Shown: positions 42,939 through 52,978 of the stretch, one piece after another
Layout: each line of letters begins with the position of its first letter
Numbering within the stretch: the stretch's first letter is position 1
Assembly: GCF_014192105.1 (NCBI RefSeq)
Contig: NZ_JACHXK010000002.1
Location: 183,380-247,379, forward strand
Source of the DNA: Paenibacillus phyllosphaerae
Lineage (GTDB): Bacteria; Bacillota; Bacilli; Paenibacillales; Paenibacillaceae
DNA length: 64,000 bases
Reading direction: 5' to 3'
The notes under the pieces: model-generated
What the model was told of the DNA's origin: nothing
Database searches by the model: none
What the model saw: only the letters and a program-made list of their open reading frames with translations
Position numbers and translations under genes: made by a program

Positions 42939-45900
42939 AGCCGATATTATTAAGACTCAGCGGACTGCAAAGTTACCGCGAAATGCAGGAGGTCGATTTC
43001 GCGCGGCTATGCGAGGCGGGCGTATTCGGCATCTTCGGCAATACGGGGAGCGGCAAATCGAGCATTCTCGATGCGGTGACCCTTGCGCTGTATGGTAAAG
43101 TCGAGCGTGCGGCCAATGGAACGCAAGGCATTATGAACCAATCGGAGAAGCAGCTGTCGGTCGCGTTCACCTTCGAGCTCGCCGGCGGGGGAGAGCAGCG
43201 CCGTTACCGAGTAGAACGCCAGTTCAAGCGGGGCGGCGAAGTTTCTGTCAGTAATACGCTCAGTCGGTTCATCGAGTTGACGGACGATGGAGAGATCGTG
43301 CATGCCGATAAACTGGCGGACGTCACGCGTATGGTCGAGCTGCATATTGGACTTAGCATGCAAGACTTTACCCGCGCGGTCGTGCTTCCGCAAGGCAAGT
43401 TCGCGGAGTTTCTGTCGCTGACAGGCAAGGACCGTCGCCAGATGTTGCAGCGGTTATTCCGTCTCGAGCGGTTCGGCGACGGTCTGGCCCTGAAGCTGTC
43501 TCAGCGAATGAAAGTGGCAGAAGCGGCGCTTAACGAAGCGGCTGCCGAGCAACTGGGTCTCGGCGATGCTTCAGATGGCGCGATCGAAGCGGCTTCGGAG
43601 CGCCAGCAGGAAGCGTCCGTGCTGTCCGGGCAAGCTCGATCCAAGCTTACTGCCGCTGAGCAGCTTCATGCGCAGCAGCTGCAGATCAGGCAGCGTCAGG
43701 ACGAGCTTCGGAAGGTGGAAGCCAAACAGAACGCCCTGCAGGCCAGTTCGGCCCAAGTGGCTGCGTTGGAAGAGGAACTGAAGCGTCTTGCGGCAGCGGA
43801 GAAACTCATTCCGTTTCTCGACGCGCTTCAAGCCGCCGAGGCAGCTTCCGTAACTGCTCGGCAGCGTCTTGCGGCTGCCGAACAAGCTTATGTCGCGGCT
43901 GAAGCCTCTGAGCAGGCCGCAGCTGCGCAGGCAGCTTCGGCAGAGCTTGAGGCAGCGGCCGCCGAGCCGCGTCTCGCCCAACGTCTGGAGCAGCTGGCCG
44001 GCGCTCAGCGACTGGAAGCCGAGACGCAAGCGTTGGCGGCAGCCGAGCAAGATATCTCGGCGCGTCATAACCAGGCGGCCGAACAACAGCGGAATTATGC
44101 CGAGCAAGCGTTGAAGGCGGAAGATCTGCTCGCCCGCGCTCAGCAGAGACAGCAGGAAGTCAAGCTGGAGTTGAAGCAGACCGAACTTACGGCGGACGAA
44201 CGTAATACACGAAGTCTAATGGCCAAACGGCTTATGCAGCTGCAAACGGTGCAAGGGCAGCTTGACTCTGCCCGCCGGGAAGAGAGTAGCCAACGCGCCG
44301 CGCTCAAACAAGTCGAAGATAGGAAAATGGCTGCGCAAGCGGCCGTCGCTACCGGCATGGCTTCCCTGCGCGCGGCAGCGAATGCTTTGAACCCGATCGT
44401 ACAACAGCTTAGCAAGCAGGAAGATGTCCTTCAAGCTTTGCTTGATCAACTGCCCGAACGGATGGAGCGGGTCAAGAGCGAATACCTCGCGCAGCAGCGC
44501 CTGCAGCTGGCCGCTCAGCTCTCGGAAGGGTTAAAGGCAGGCGAGCCATGCCTCGTATGCGGCTCTTGCACGCATCCAAGTCCGAACGCCGGCGATCATG
44601 AGCATAAGGGAGCGATCGCAGAACTCGAGCTTGAGATCGCGGGATGGGAACGCCTCTCCCAGCACGGGCAGCAGCTTAAGTTCAAGCTGGCGACGGCACG
44701 GGGGAAAACGGAGCATGCGCTTGAAAGGCTGCAGGAGTCTTTATTGTCCGCTGATTCCGTTAGCGGCGATCAGGCTGCGTCAGCAAGTGCAGACGCTGCT
44801 CAATCTTACGGTATGCTGGAAGCTGCGGCAACGGCTGAGCTTCGGCTTGCCTCCGAGCCACGGTCGTCCGTACCGCTGTCGGAGCTGGAGGCTTATATTC
44901 GCCAGGCAAGGGAGTGGCTGGTGAAGCTGGAGAACAGCATGACGCAAGAAGAGAACAACTGGAGTCGTCTTCGCAGCCAAGTGCTTGAGGCACGGCGTGC
45001 AGCGGACGCGATTGCGGTAGAACAACGTTCCTTGCAAGCGGTCGGGGATGCCGCGGCTGCCAAAGCTAACGAGTTGGCCAAGCAGCTCGAAGAAGAGACG
45101 ACCGTATGGCTAGAGCAATTCCATAATCCGTTCGTCCCTGAACAGGCGCAAGCGGACATCGATGCTTATGAGCAACGCGAGAAGCAAGCCGAGGAGCTCA
45201 GAGGCAAGCTGGACGTCAGCGTCACTTTCATCGAAGACAAGACGAAAGCACGGGAGACGCTCCGCCAATCCGAACAGCAGGCGAGGCTTGCGATGGTCGA
45301 GCTTGGCGCACGTCTGGAAGGGCAGCGCCAACAGCTGGCGGAGAAGAGTGAGCAGCTTCATGCGATTACTGGCGGCGTGCAGACGGCCGTTCTTATTGCG
45401 GCCTCCGAGCAGGAGCTCACCCTGCTCCGCACTAAGCTCACGGCGTTGAAACAGGCAAGCGTACGGGCGCAACGGCTGCTGCAGCAAGCCGCAGAGGAGC
45501 GGAGCGCCGCGCAGGAAGGCGAGAAGTCGACGAAGAACCGCGGTCAGGAATGCCGATCAGCCTGGGAAGCGGCGCTTACGGAATCGCCGTTCACTGGACC
45601 GGATGATCTGCAGCAGCTTCGGCCGCTGCTGAAGCAGCAGGCGACGATCGCTTCCCAGATCGAGCAATACCGCAAGACCGAGCGAGAGCTGACAGGGCAG
45701 ATCGCTATGCTTCAAGAGCAGTTGGACGGTCGGTCGGTAACAGATGAGGCTTGGGAGGCTTGCATCGCTGATTTGGCTCAAGCGCGAGCTGCCGGTGAAG
45801 AGACGCTGCAGCAACTAGCCAAGGCCCAGCGGGATCTGGAAGACTTGCAGAGCAAGCGCGAACGGTGGCTGGCACTGGAGCAGAAGCGCTCCGCGATGGA

Positions 45901-46417
45901 GTCGCTATGCGGCAGATTGAAGTCGCTGCAGACCGTATTCCGCGGCAACGCCTTCGTGGAATACGTGGCGGAGGAGCAGCTTGTCCAGGTATGCCGCGCG
46001 GCTTCCGAACGGCTTGGGTACTTGACGAAGCGCCGTTATGCGCTCGAGGTTGACTCCGGCGGCGGGTTCGTCATCCGCGATGATGCGAGCGGCGGAATTC
46101 GCCGGCCGGTATCGACGCTTAGCGGCGGCGAGACGTTCCTGGCCTCGCTTGCGCTCGCATTGGCTCTATCCGGCCAAATCCAGCTTCGGGGCAAATACCC
46201 GCTGCAGTTCTTCTTCCTGGATGAGGGTTTCGGCACGCTGGATCCCGAGCTGCTCGATACCGTCATTACTGCGCTGGAGAAGCTGCAGAATGACAAATTA
46301 TCGGTTGGCGTGATCTCGCACGTTCCGGAGCTTAGAGCGAGGTTGCCTAGAAGGCTCATCGTGACCGCAGCGGAACCTTCCGGCCGCGGCAGTCTGGTCG
46401 CGCTGGAGACGATGTAG
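42935..46417 (+). CDS. sbcC: SbcC, SMC-like ATPase of SbcCD
   Basis: Rad50-type ATPase whose long coiled coils join at a zinc hook. In 1160 residues: Walker A GNTGSGKSSILDAVTLALYG (about 30-49), Q-loop region near VVLPQGKFAEFLSL, coiled coils rich in Gln/Ala/Glu (about 180-510 and 570-1000), zinc hook GEPCLVCG (about 534-541), signature STLSGGETFLASLALALALS and Walker B FFFLDEGFGTLD near 1095. ATG 42935 overlaps the sbcD stop (ATGA). Heavy Ala/Gln content of the coils reflects GC-rich codons. Confidence 0.95.
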   Translation: MKPILLRLSGLQSYREMQEVDFARLCEAGVFGIFGNTGSGKSSILDAVTLALYGKVERAANGTQGIMNQSEKQLSVAFTFELAGGGEQRRYRVERQFKRGGEVSVSNTLSRFIELTDDGEIVHADKLADVTRMVELHIGLSMQDFTRAVVLPQGKFAEFLSLTGKDRRQMLQRLFRLERFGDGLALKLSQRMKVAEAALNEAAAEQLGLGDASDGAIEAASERQQEASVLSGQARSKLTAAEQLHAQQLQIRQRQDELRKVEAKQNALQASSAQVAALEEELKRLAAAEKLIPFLDALQAAEAASVTARQRLAAAEQAYVAAEASEQAAAAQAASAELEAAAAEPRLAQRLEQLAGAQRLEAETQALAAAEQDISARHNQAAEQQRNYAEQALKAEDLLARAQQRQQEVKLELKQTELTADERNTRSLMAKRLMQLQTVQGQLDSARREESSQRAALKQVEDRKMAAQAAVATGMASLRAAANALNPIVQQLSKQEDVLQALLDQLPERMERVKSEYLAQQRLQLAAQLSEGLKAGEPCLVCGSCTHPSPNAGDHEHKGAIAELELEIAGWERLSQHGQQLKFKLATARGKTEHALERLQESLLSADSVSGDQAASASADAAQSYGMLEAAATAELRLASEPRSSVPLSELEAYIRQAREWLVKLENSMTQEENNWSRLRSQVLEARRAADAIAVEQRSLQAVGDAAAAKANELAKQLEEETTVWLEQFHNPFVPEQAQADIDAYEQREKQAEELRGKLDVSVTFIEDKTKARETLRQSEQQARLAMVELGARLEGQRQQLAEKSEQLHAITGGVQTAVLIAASEQELTLLRTKLTALKQASVRAQRLLQQAAEERSAAQEGEKSTKNRGQECRSAWEAALTESPFTGPDDLQQLRPLLKQQATIASQIEQYRKTERELTGQIAMLQEQLDGRSVTDEAWEACIADLAQARAAGEETLQQLAKAQRDLEDLQSKRERWLALEQKRSAMESLCGRLKSLQTVFRGNAFVEYVAEEQLVQVCRAASERLGYLTKRRYALEVDSGGGFVIRDDASGGIRRPVSTLSGGETFLASLALALALSGQIQLRGKYPLQFFFLDEGFGTLDPELLDTVITALEKLQNDKLSVGVISHVPELRARLPRRLIVTAAEPSGRGSLVALETM

Positions 46418-46539
46418 CCATCTTGTGAACTTTCCTTGTCAGCGGTTGCATCCCTAGGCAGAAACAGGTAACTTAGGCTGTAAGCGAAGCATACGAGCAA
46501 TCGATGACGGCGCAAGTTTACTTGTGGGGGTTAATCGTT

Positions 46540-47163
46540 GTGACTGAACAGGACAAGCCGAAACGTTCCTATTTCGTACCGGCGCTGCTGCTGATTATCG
46601 TCATCAGCTTAACGGGCAATATTGTTCTTTATACGAAGACGATGCTGAATAATCAGGATGATTGGGCAAGGCGCGGGCATACGATCATCCATTCCGGCGT
46701 CCAGCTGCAGCAGCATATCGATAAGGTACTCTCGACGATACAGTCGCTCGAGACTGCTTCCGATGTTCCAAGCCGACTGGAGGCCAAGAGCAGCGTATCT
46801 TCCGCCTTTGACAGCCTCAATGCGGTCGAAACGTTCTTCGCGGAGGCCGAAACGTCGAACGGCGCGCCGCTCCAAGCAGAACGCCGCACAGCGTCCGAGT
46901 TTCTCGTGCAAGCCGAGCAATCGCTCGTCGACCTGGGCAACCACGAAGGAACGCTTACGGCAGAGGAGAAGGCGTACTTAGCTATGCTAAAGTCGACGTA
47001 CACGAAGTTGAAGGAGAAAGCAGACGGCTTTATTTATACCGATGATGCCACGCGTGAGGAAGCATTGACCGCTCGCGCGGATAAGCGTTGGGTCACCATG
47101 GCCTCAGAGCTTCAGACGATCATGAACGAACCGGAGCAGATGGTCTTCGGCGGATCGAAATAA
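46540..47163 (+). CDS. Uncharacterised single-pass membrane protein
   Basis: GTG 46540 follows GTGGGGG by 9 bases and gives 207 residues. There is a short charged N-terminus (TEQDKPKRSYF), one membrane segment (about residues 12-32) and a helical extracytoplasmic region, probably coiled (for example HIDKVLSTIQSLETA and EKAYLAMLKSTYTKLKEKA). I do not recognise the family. It follows sbcC after 122 bases with no terminator seen between, and ends at a strong bidirectional terminator, so it may be cotranscribed with addBA-sbcDC. Confidence 0.7.
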   Translation: MTEQDKPKRSYFVPALLLIIVISLTGNIVLYTKTMLNNQDDWARRGHTIIHSGVQLQQHIDKVLSTIQSLETASDVPSRLEAKSSVSSAFDSLNAVETFFAEAETSNGAPLQAERRTASEFLVQAEQSLVDLGNHEGTLTAEEKAYLAMLKSTYTKLKEKADGFIYTDDATREEALTARADKRWVTMASELQTIMNEPEQMVFGGSK

Positions 47164-47178
47164 TGCCGGCAAAACGCC

Positions 47179-47217
47179 AAAAAACCTTGGTATCTATAAT
47201 CGATACCAAGGTTTTTT
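47179..47217. terminator. Bidirectional terminator
   Basis: Perfect 16-bp arms, AAAAAACCTTGGTATC (47179-47194) and complement (47202-47217), loop TATAATC. It ends the sbcC-side transcript and, on the reverse strand, the mannitol operon after ptsH. Confidence 0.93.
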
Positions 47218-47278
47218 GTTGTGCGATATAACACGCGTTCCGCTCTTTGAAGGGCGCGCCTAACAATTGCCGATCGTC

Positions 47279-47539
47279 TTATTCGTGAATGGCAGTCAGC
47301 AGCTTGCCGAGTGCTTCCATAGCCTGTTCTTCTTGCTCGCCGTCGATTTCAAGCGTCACTTCGTCATGTTGGGCGATGCCGAGAGTCAGCATGGCGATCG
47401 AGCTTTTGCCGTTTACTTTCTTCCCTTTGCTGAGGACATCCACTTTGCAAGGGAATGTGCTCGCGGTCTGAACGAAGGTTTTGGTCGGACGGACGTGGAA
47501 TCCGGTAGGGTTCGTGATAACAAAGTTTTGAGTTAACAT
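47279..47539 (-). CDS. ptsH: Phosphocarrier protein HPr
   Basis: Small carrier that passes phosphate from Enzyme I to PTS permeases. The 86-residue protein has the phosphorylated histidine in PTGFHVRP (about residue 15) and the regulatory serine in GKSSIAML (about 46), the site of HPr kinase action for CcpA control. Having the histidine makes it HPr rather than Crh. AAAAGGAG lies upstream of ATG 47539. Its start overlaps the end of ptsI by 7 bases; the order ptsI then ptsH is the reverse of the usual ptsHI. Confidence 0.93.
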   Translation of the reverse strand: MLTQNFVITNPTGFHVRPTKTFVQTASTFPCKVDVLSKGKKVNGKSSIAMLTLGIAQHDEVTLEIDGEQEEQAMEALGKLLTAIHE

Positions 47540-49266
47540 ACAGTTTTCGCTCCTTTTACATGCTCTTGTACATGTTGAATCACTTCTTCTTGGGTTTGCA
47601 TTAGGATGGCTTCTTCAGCAATCTTCGCCCATTCCGCTTGGGACAGTTGGCCGATCAGCTCGCGAGTCGCAAGAATCGATCCTGCGCTCATGCTGAACTC
47701 ATGAAGGCCAAGGCCGAGCAGCAGCGGCACCGCATTCGGGTCGCCGGCCATCTCGCCGCACATGCCGACCCACTTGCCTTCCGCTTCCGCGGCACGGATA
47801 ACCATGCGCACAAGCCGCAAGATGACAGGGTGGCAGGGCTGATACAGATAAGACACGGTGTCGTTCATCCGGTCGGCTGCCATCGTATATTGAATGAGGT
47901 CATTGGTGCCGATGCTGAAGAAATCGACTTCCTTCGCGAAGAGGTCGGCCGCGATCGCCGCCGCCGGCACTTCGATCATCATGCCAACTTCGATGTTCTC
48001 CGCGATCTCGACGCCTTCAGCCACCAGCTTGCTGCGTTCTTCTTCAAGCAATCGTTTTGCTTCACGCAGTTCGGATAAGACGGCAATCATCGGGAACATG
48101 ATTTTCAGGTTGCCGTACCGGCTTGCCCGCAGCAAAGCGCGCAGCTGCGTGCGGAAGAGGTCTTCGCGAGTCAGGCAGAACCGCAGCGCACGCAGACCGA
48201 GGAAAGGATTGCTTTCTTTCGGAAGTTCCAAGTAAGGCAATTCCTTATCCCCGCCGATATCCATCGTCCGGATGACGACCGGTTTGCCTTTCATGCTCTC
48301 GAGCACATATTTATAGCTCTCGGTCTGTTCGGCTTCGGAAGGGAAGCTGTCCCGGCCCATATAGAGGAACTCGGTCCGGAAGAGGCCGATGCCCTCCGCG
48401 CCGTTCTCGATGGCTTTGACCACATCGACCGTCTGGCCGATGTTGGCTGCCAGCTCGACGCGCGCGCCATCGGAAGCGATGGTAGGCATTTCCTTGAGCT
48501 TCGCCAGTTCCGTTTTACGCGACTCATATTGTTGCTTCTTCGATTCATAAGCTTGTAGTTGCTCCGAAGTCGGATCAATAATAATAAGTCCTTCAATCGC
48601 ATCCATAATGACGTTCGTGCCGCTCGGGATATTCAGTACTTCTGCGCCTACGCCTACGATCGCCGAGACATCGAGCGAGCGCGCCATGATCGCGGAGTGG
48701 GAGGTGCGGCTGCCGATTGCCGTAACGAAGCCTTGCACCGCATCTAAGTTCAGCTGCGCGGTATCCGATGGCGCCAGATCCTCGGCAATGATGATACACG
48801 TGTCGTGAATTTGCGATAAATCCTGATGCGGTTCGCCTAACAGATGGCTCGTGACGCGGCCCGCGATATCGCGAATATCAGCCGCGCGCCCGCGCAGAAG
48901 TTCATTGTCCATCGACTCCAGAACTTCGATGAAAGTTCCGGCTACTTCATGCAACGCATATTCGGCATTGATGAATTCGTCGGCGATTTTCTCAATCGCG
49001 GCGTCGATAAGCTCCGGATCTTCAAGCAGCATCAGATGCCCTTCGAAAATCTCCGCTTTATCCGCGCCGAGGCGCTGTTCGGTCATCGCACGGATCGCTT
49101 CCAGCTCTACCTTCGATCGTTCAACCGCCTGCCGGAAGCGTTCCTGTTCTTCTGCGGCATTCGTCACGGATACGCGGGTTGGAGCGGGTCTAGCTCCTTT
49201 TAACGTGATTACTTTGGCAATGGCATACCCGGGTGACGCGGCGATACCTTTTAATTGTCGGCTCAT
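47533..49266 (-). CDS. ptsI: PTS Enzyme I (phosphoenolpyruvate-protein phosphotransferase)
   Basis: First enzyme of the phosphotransferase system, moving phosphate from PEP to HPr. The 577-residue protein has the active histidine in SRTSHSAIMARS (about residue 188), the PEP-binding barrel with GIGLFRTEFLYMGR and FFSIGTNDLIQYT, and the catalytic cysteine in VGMCGEMAGD (about 502). It starts 23 bases after mtlD on the same strand and runs into ptsH, so it belongs to the mannitol operon. General ptsHI loci usually stand alone; whether another copy exists in the genome cannot be seen here. Confidence 0.96.
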   Translation of the reverse strand: MSRQLKGIAASPGYAIAKVITLKGARPAPTRVSVTNAAEEQERFRQAVERSKVELEAIRAMTEQRLGADKAEIFEGHLMLLEDPELIDAAIEKIADEFINAEYALHEVAGTFIEVLESMDNELLRGRAADIRDIAGRVTSHLLGEPHQDLSQIHDTCIIIAEDLAPSDTAQLNLDAVQGFVTAIGSRTSHSAIMARSLDVSAIVGVGAEVLNIPSGTNVIMDAIEGLIIIDPTSEQLQAYESKKQQYESRKTELAKLKEMPTIASDGARVELAANIGQTVDVVKAIENGAEGIGLFRTEFLYMGRDSFPSEAEQTESYKYVLESMKGKPVVIRTMDIGGDKELPYLELPKESNPFLGLRALRFCLTREDLFRTQLRALLRASRYGNLKIMFPMIAVLSELREAKRLLEEERSKLVAEGVEIAENIEVGMMIEVPAAAIAADLFAKEVDFFSIGTNDLIQYTMAADRMNDTVSYLYQPCHPVILRLVRMVIRAAEAEGKWVGMCGEMAGDPNAVPLLLGLGLHEFSMSAGSILATRELIGQLSQAEWAKIAEEAILMQTQEEVIQHVQEHVKGAKTVC

Positions 49267-49289
49267 TGATTCATACCTCCATGCGTGCG

Positions 49290-50444
49290 TTAAGCTTGCT
49301 GCTTGACCTGGTTATATGCGGCTTCCAGCGCTTGGTGGAGCGGATGGTCGGCAGCAAGGCCCGTATAGCGGGTAATGGTGCTGCTAAGACCGCTCTCCTT
49401 CAGCGACGATTGAATTTCAACGGCCTCGGGATCGTCTGCGTAATCAAAATGCAGCGCTGCAGCCATTCCTTGAACAAGATGTTCGGTCTTCAAGCCGTAC
49501 TCGGCGGCAAGCATTGCCGGACGGACCAAGCGATCGCTCGGGGACAGCTTCCGGATCGGCGAACGGCCGACGCGCTCGACTTCATCGCTGAGGTAAGGGT
49601 TCGTGAAGCGTCCGAGAATTTTTTCGATATATTGGTCATGCTGAGCGGAATCAAAATCGTATTTATGAATAAGGACGGCGCCGGTCTCTTGCAAGGCAGC
49701 GCGAACCTCCGCGCGGATCGCTTCTTGTGCCATGGCCTCTTGAATCGTCGAGCATCCGCGAAGGTAACCATGATAAGCCGCGACGCAGTGGCCGGTGTTG
49801 ACGGTGAACAGCTTCCGTTCGATGAAAGGCTCGAGACCTTCTACGTAGTGCACGCCTTCTATCTCTTGGAAGCCCGGCAGCGTCGCGGAACGGTCAACGA
49901 CCCATTCGTAGAAAGGCTCGACAGTCACGTGAAGCGGATCTTCGTGATGCTGAAGCGGAACGATCCGGTCCACGGCGGCGTCCGGGAAAGCGATGCTGCG
50001 GTCGGCTACGGCATGAAGCTCTGCAGGCAGATGGCCGTATACGAGTTCCTTCAGCTGGGTGCTGCCGCCGATGGCATTCTCGCATGCAATGACATGAAGA
50101 GGGGCGGTAACGGACGCGGTAAGTCGCTTCTCGATGCCTTGCGCGATGGTACCGGCGATATGCTTCAGAATATGGACGCCTACAGCCGTTGTAACAAGGT
50201 CGGCTCCAGCGATGGCTTCGGCGACGAGCGCCGAGTTCTTGCCGTCGATGGCGTTCACGTTATGGACCTCGATCATTCGGCCGCTGCCATCCGCAAGCTC
50301 GACGGTATAGCTGCCTTTAGCTTGAATGGCCCCTACGAGAACGTCGCTGACATCGACGAACGTGAGCTCATAACCAGCCTGCGACAGCAGCAAGCCGATA
50401 AAACCGCGGCCGATATTGCCGGCCCCGAAGTGGATGGCTTTCAT
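49290..50444 (-). CDS. mtlD: Mannitol-1-phosphate 5-dehydrogenase
   Basis: NAD-dependent enzyme converting mannitol-1-phosphate to fructose-6-phosphate. The 384-residue protein begins MKAIHFGAGNIGRGFIG, containing the Rossmann GxGxxG-type loop (residues 7-13), and shows the polyol dehydrogenase catalytic segment VEGLEPFIERKLFTVNTGHC (Lys/Asn/His, about residues 205-225). Its ATG directly follows the mtlF stop codon with no gap. Standard length (382 in E. coli). Confidence 0.96.
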   Translation of the reverse strand: MKAIHFGAGNIGRGFIGLLLSQAGYELTFVDVSDVLVGAIQAKGSYTVELADGSGRMIEVHNVNAIDGKNSALVAEAIAGADLVTTAVGVHILKHIAGTIAQGIEKRLTASVTAPLHVIACENAIGGSTQLKELVYGHLPAELHAVADRSIAFPDAAVDRIVPLQHHEDPLHVTVEPFYEWVVDRSATLPGFQEIEGVHYVEGLEPFIERKLFTVNTGHCVAAYHGYLRGCSTIQEAMAQEAIRAEVRAALQETGAVLIHKYDFDSAQHDQYIEKILGRFTNPYLSDEVERVGRSPIRKLSPSDRLVRPAMLAAEYGLKTEHLVQGMAAALHFDYADDPEAVEIQSSLKESGLSSTITRYTGLAADHPLHQALEAAYNQVKQQA

Positions 50445-50879
50445 TTACTCCATCCCCTTTTCGAAAATCTCGATCAGGGCTTGCTCAGATTTGGCGCCGA
50501 TGATGTCAGCCATGTTGTCTTCGTCCGATACGAGCATCGCTACGCTAGTGAGCAGGTCGAGATGGTCATCGCCGACGGCCGCAATGCCGATCACGAGATG
50601 AGCGGGTTCGCCTTCACCGAAATCGACGCCTTCCGGAAGCACGACAACGGATAGGCCAGTCGAACGAACCAGGCTTTTTGCTTCATTCGTGCCGTGGGGA
50701 ATCGCCAGACCGCCGCCCATGTATGTGGAGAGGGAGTTTTCGCGCTCGATCATTTTGTCGACATATTCGCTTGGGACATGGTCAGCTTCGACGAGCAGAT
50801 TGCCGGCGATGCGGATCGCCTCATATTTGTCTTTCACCTGTACATTCAATTTCACTTTGTTTACGGACAGTATGCTCAT
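50445..50879 (-). CDS. mtlF: Mannitol-specific PTS EIIA component
   Basis: Accepts phosphate from HPr on a histidine and passes it to the EIIB cysteine of MtlA. The 144-residue protein has the active site GGGLAIPHGTNEAK with His at about residue 62. It overlaps the mtlR stop by 4 bases and abuts mtlD. Separate EIIA and EIICB proteins are the normal Gram-positive arrangement, as opposed to the fused MtlA of E. coli. Confidence 0.95.
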   Translation of the reverse strand: MSILSVNKVKLNVQVKDKYEAIRIAGNLLVEADHVPSEYVDKMIERENSLSTYMGGGLAIPHGTNEAKSLVRSTGLSVVVLPEGVDFGEGEPAHLVIGIAAVGDDHLDLLTSVAMLVSDEDNMADIIGAKSEQALIEIFEKGME

Positions 50880-52945
50880 GTTAAACTCTCCAATCCAATG
50901 TGGTTTTTAATTAACTTCTCCAATTCGGTTGCTATGTAGTGACGTATCGTGCCCGCGTCACTTTCTCTTAAGTGCATCATCATCTCCGGCGACAGCAGCA
51001 TCGCGCTAATTTCGCTTAAGATAGCTAATCCCGGCTTACTCAATTGTTTGGGGGCAAGCATGAGCAGCAGATGTCTGACCTGATCTTCGGGTTGGCTGCC
51101 GAGCGCAAGCGGCTCCTCCAGTCTAAACAACAACAGTAAGGGAAAAATAACCTCGTCGCTCCGGGTATGAAGCAGCGCCAGATCGGTATCCGGAATGCGC
51201 TGGCTGCCATGCTGTTCGCGTTCGAGCAGCAATCGGGCAACGGCCTTCGCGTTGCGAATTGCGCCGCACTCGTAAGCGATCCCGGTTACGCGTTCGAATA
51301 CCGATTCCATTCCGTTAATCCCGGCACGGCTTAACATCGTTACGTCAAAACGCTCTAGCAGCGAGATCGTCTCTTGCGCTTGATCCCGCATGAGAGCAAG
51401 ACGCGTGGTTGCCCCTTCAGGAGGGGGTGGAGATAGCATGGCGGCAGGCTGCAGCGCTGCCGGTTCATGATGAGGCAGGTGCCGAATGAATTGCCGCAAT
51501 CGCTCGGTTTCTTCTTGGGTAAGAAGCGGGCTGAGCTTGATATAACGGCTGCGTTCAATCGGCAAGTCGACCGTCGATATAATCAAATCGTACTTTTCCT
51601 CCGCAATGCGAGAGGCTTCGAACCAGGATACCCGGCCGATCAGATCGATCTGCGGCAGCTCTTTCGTGATCCGGACGGCGAGCATCTGGGAAGACCCGAT
51701 TCCGCTCGTACAGACGAGCAGGGCCCGAACATGCCGGGTGACAAGCGTTGCACGTTCCAGAGAAGCGCCAAAATGCATGACGAGGAAGCCGATTTCCTCT
51801 TCCTGAACCGAGAGTTGAATGACCTCGGAGGCCGCATGGCGGACCGTCTCGAACAGATCGCTATAATCCCGTTTGATCTGGGGCAGGAGAGGGTTGCGTA
51901 TTTTTTGCCCGCTGGCGATTCGTGCTAGCGCAGGTTCCAGATGATGCAGCAGTCCTTCAATAAGCGAGCGGTCGCGGATCAGGGGCATGAACAGCTTCTC
52001 TTCCACATAACGGACGAGCCGTATGACCGTATCCATCAACTCCAAGTGAGCGGGCAGCGGCAGTTCGGTTGGCAAACGCACATCCCAGTGATGAAGCAGG
52101 CCGGAGAGATAAACCATTTCCTGCTCCGGCAGCTGCATATCCAGATATCCGCAGAATAGCTGCAGTTTCTCTTGCGCGAGCGTATCATCCAACGAGACGA
52201 GCGGAGTGGTCCCTGCCACAAGTCGCCCATTCTGAATGCGGGTAATCGCAACGGCAAGCTGAATGACCAGCTGCGTGTAGCTTTCCTCCGACAGCACGGT
52301 CGGGTACAGCTCCTCCAGACGCCATAGCGCCTTCTCGACTAGAAGGAAGTTCGAGCGGTTGATAAGCTCGAGCAGCCGTCCTTTCACAATAGAAACAGGC
52401 GCTTGACCGGACTGATCGAATAGATCCGCGTCATCCAGCTGCATCTGAGCGAGCTTCACAATCACTCGCCGAAAATCTTTCTCAGGCCCCGTCAATGCCA
52501 CGCCATAACCGCGCCGTCGTTCCAGCGTAAGACCGGATTCGCCTAGCATAAGCTCGATTTCGTCCAGGTCATGGCTGATCGTCGGAATCGCCACTTGGAG
52601 CTCATGCGCCAGCGTGAATAGTTTGGTCGGTTCCGTATCTTCGATTAAGCGGCAGAGGATATACGTTTTGCGGTCCTCGGCGGAATAGCCCGTTGTGAAC
52701 ATCGCCTCCAGCGTTTTGCGAAAAAGCTCGATCTCTTCGGGATTGGCTTTCACTTGAATGCCCGATCCGGATTTCTTCACGAGCTTGATCTGGGCGGAGG
52801 CGAGGATGGTTTCTGTTTCTTGCAGCTCACGATGTACGGTGCGAGGACTGACTTTAATCTCCTCTGCAATCTCCGCGACAGTCATGCCGTCGACCCTGCT
52901 AAGCAGCAACTCGACGATTTGCCGTTGTCTGGTTGATACTTTCAT
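50876..52945 (-). CDS. mtlR: MtlR, PRD-containing transcriptional activator of mannitol use
   Basis: Activator whose activity depends on phosphorylation by HPr and the mannitol EII proteins. In 689 residues: N-terminal helix-turn-helix (about 18-42, MTVAEIAEEIKVSPRTVHRE) and a second winged helix region, two PTS regulation domains (about 190-400), an EIIB(Gat)-like domain with CTSGIGSS (about 418-425), and an EIIA(Mtl)-like C-terminus with LALLHTRSDE. It binds DNA rather than RNA in studied homologues. The gene lies between mtlA and mtlF; a strong hairpin separates it from mtlA. Confidence 0.93.
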   Translation of the reverse strand: MKVSTRQRQIVELLLSRVDGMTVAEIAEEIKVSPRTVHRELQETETILASAQIKLVKKSGSGIQVKANPEEIELFRKTLEAMFTTGYSAEDRKTYILCRLIEDTEPTKLFTLAHELQVAIPTISHDLDEIELMLGESGLTLERRRGYGVALTGPEKDFRRVIVKLAQMQLDDADLFDQSGQAPVSIVKGRLLELINRSNFLLVEKALWRLEELYPTVLSEESYTQLVIQLAVAITRIQNGRLVAGTTPLVSLDDTLAQEKLQLFCGYLDMQLPEQEMVYLSGLLHHWDVRLPTELPLPAHLELMDTVIRLVRYVEEKLFMPLIRDRSLIEGLLHHLEPALARIASGQKIRNPLLPQIKRDYSDLFETVRHAASEVIQLSVQEEEIGFLVMHFGASLERATLVTRHVRALLVCTSGIGSSQMLAVRITKELPQIDLIGRVSWFEASRIAEEKYDLIISTVDLPIERSRYIKLSPLLTQEETERLRQFIRHLPHHEPAALQPAAMLSPPPPEGATTRLALMRDQAQETISLLERFDVTMLSRAGINGMESVFERVTGIAYECGAIRNAKAVARLLLEREQHGSQRIPDTDLALLHTRSDEVIFPLLLLFRLEEPLALGSQPEDQVRHLLLMLAPKQLSKPGLAILSEISAMLLSPEMMMHLRESDAGTIRHYIATELEKLIKNHIGLESLT

Positions 52946-52978
52946 CGCATACCACCCTCGTGGCTCGAAATGAAATGG

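Noticed and set aside
49233..50654. 473-codon forward frame across mtlD and mtlF
   Set aside because: It lies opposite two certain genes, crosses their junction and has no recognisable domain.
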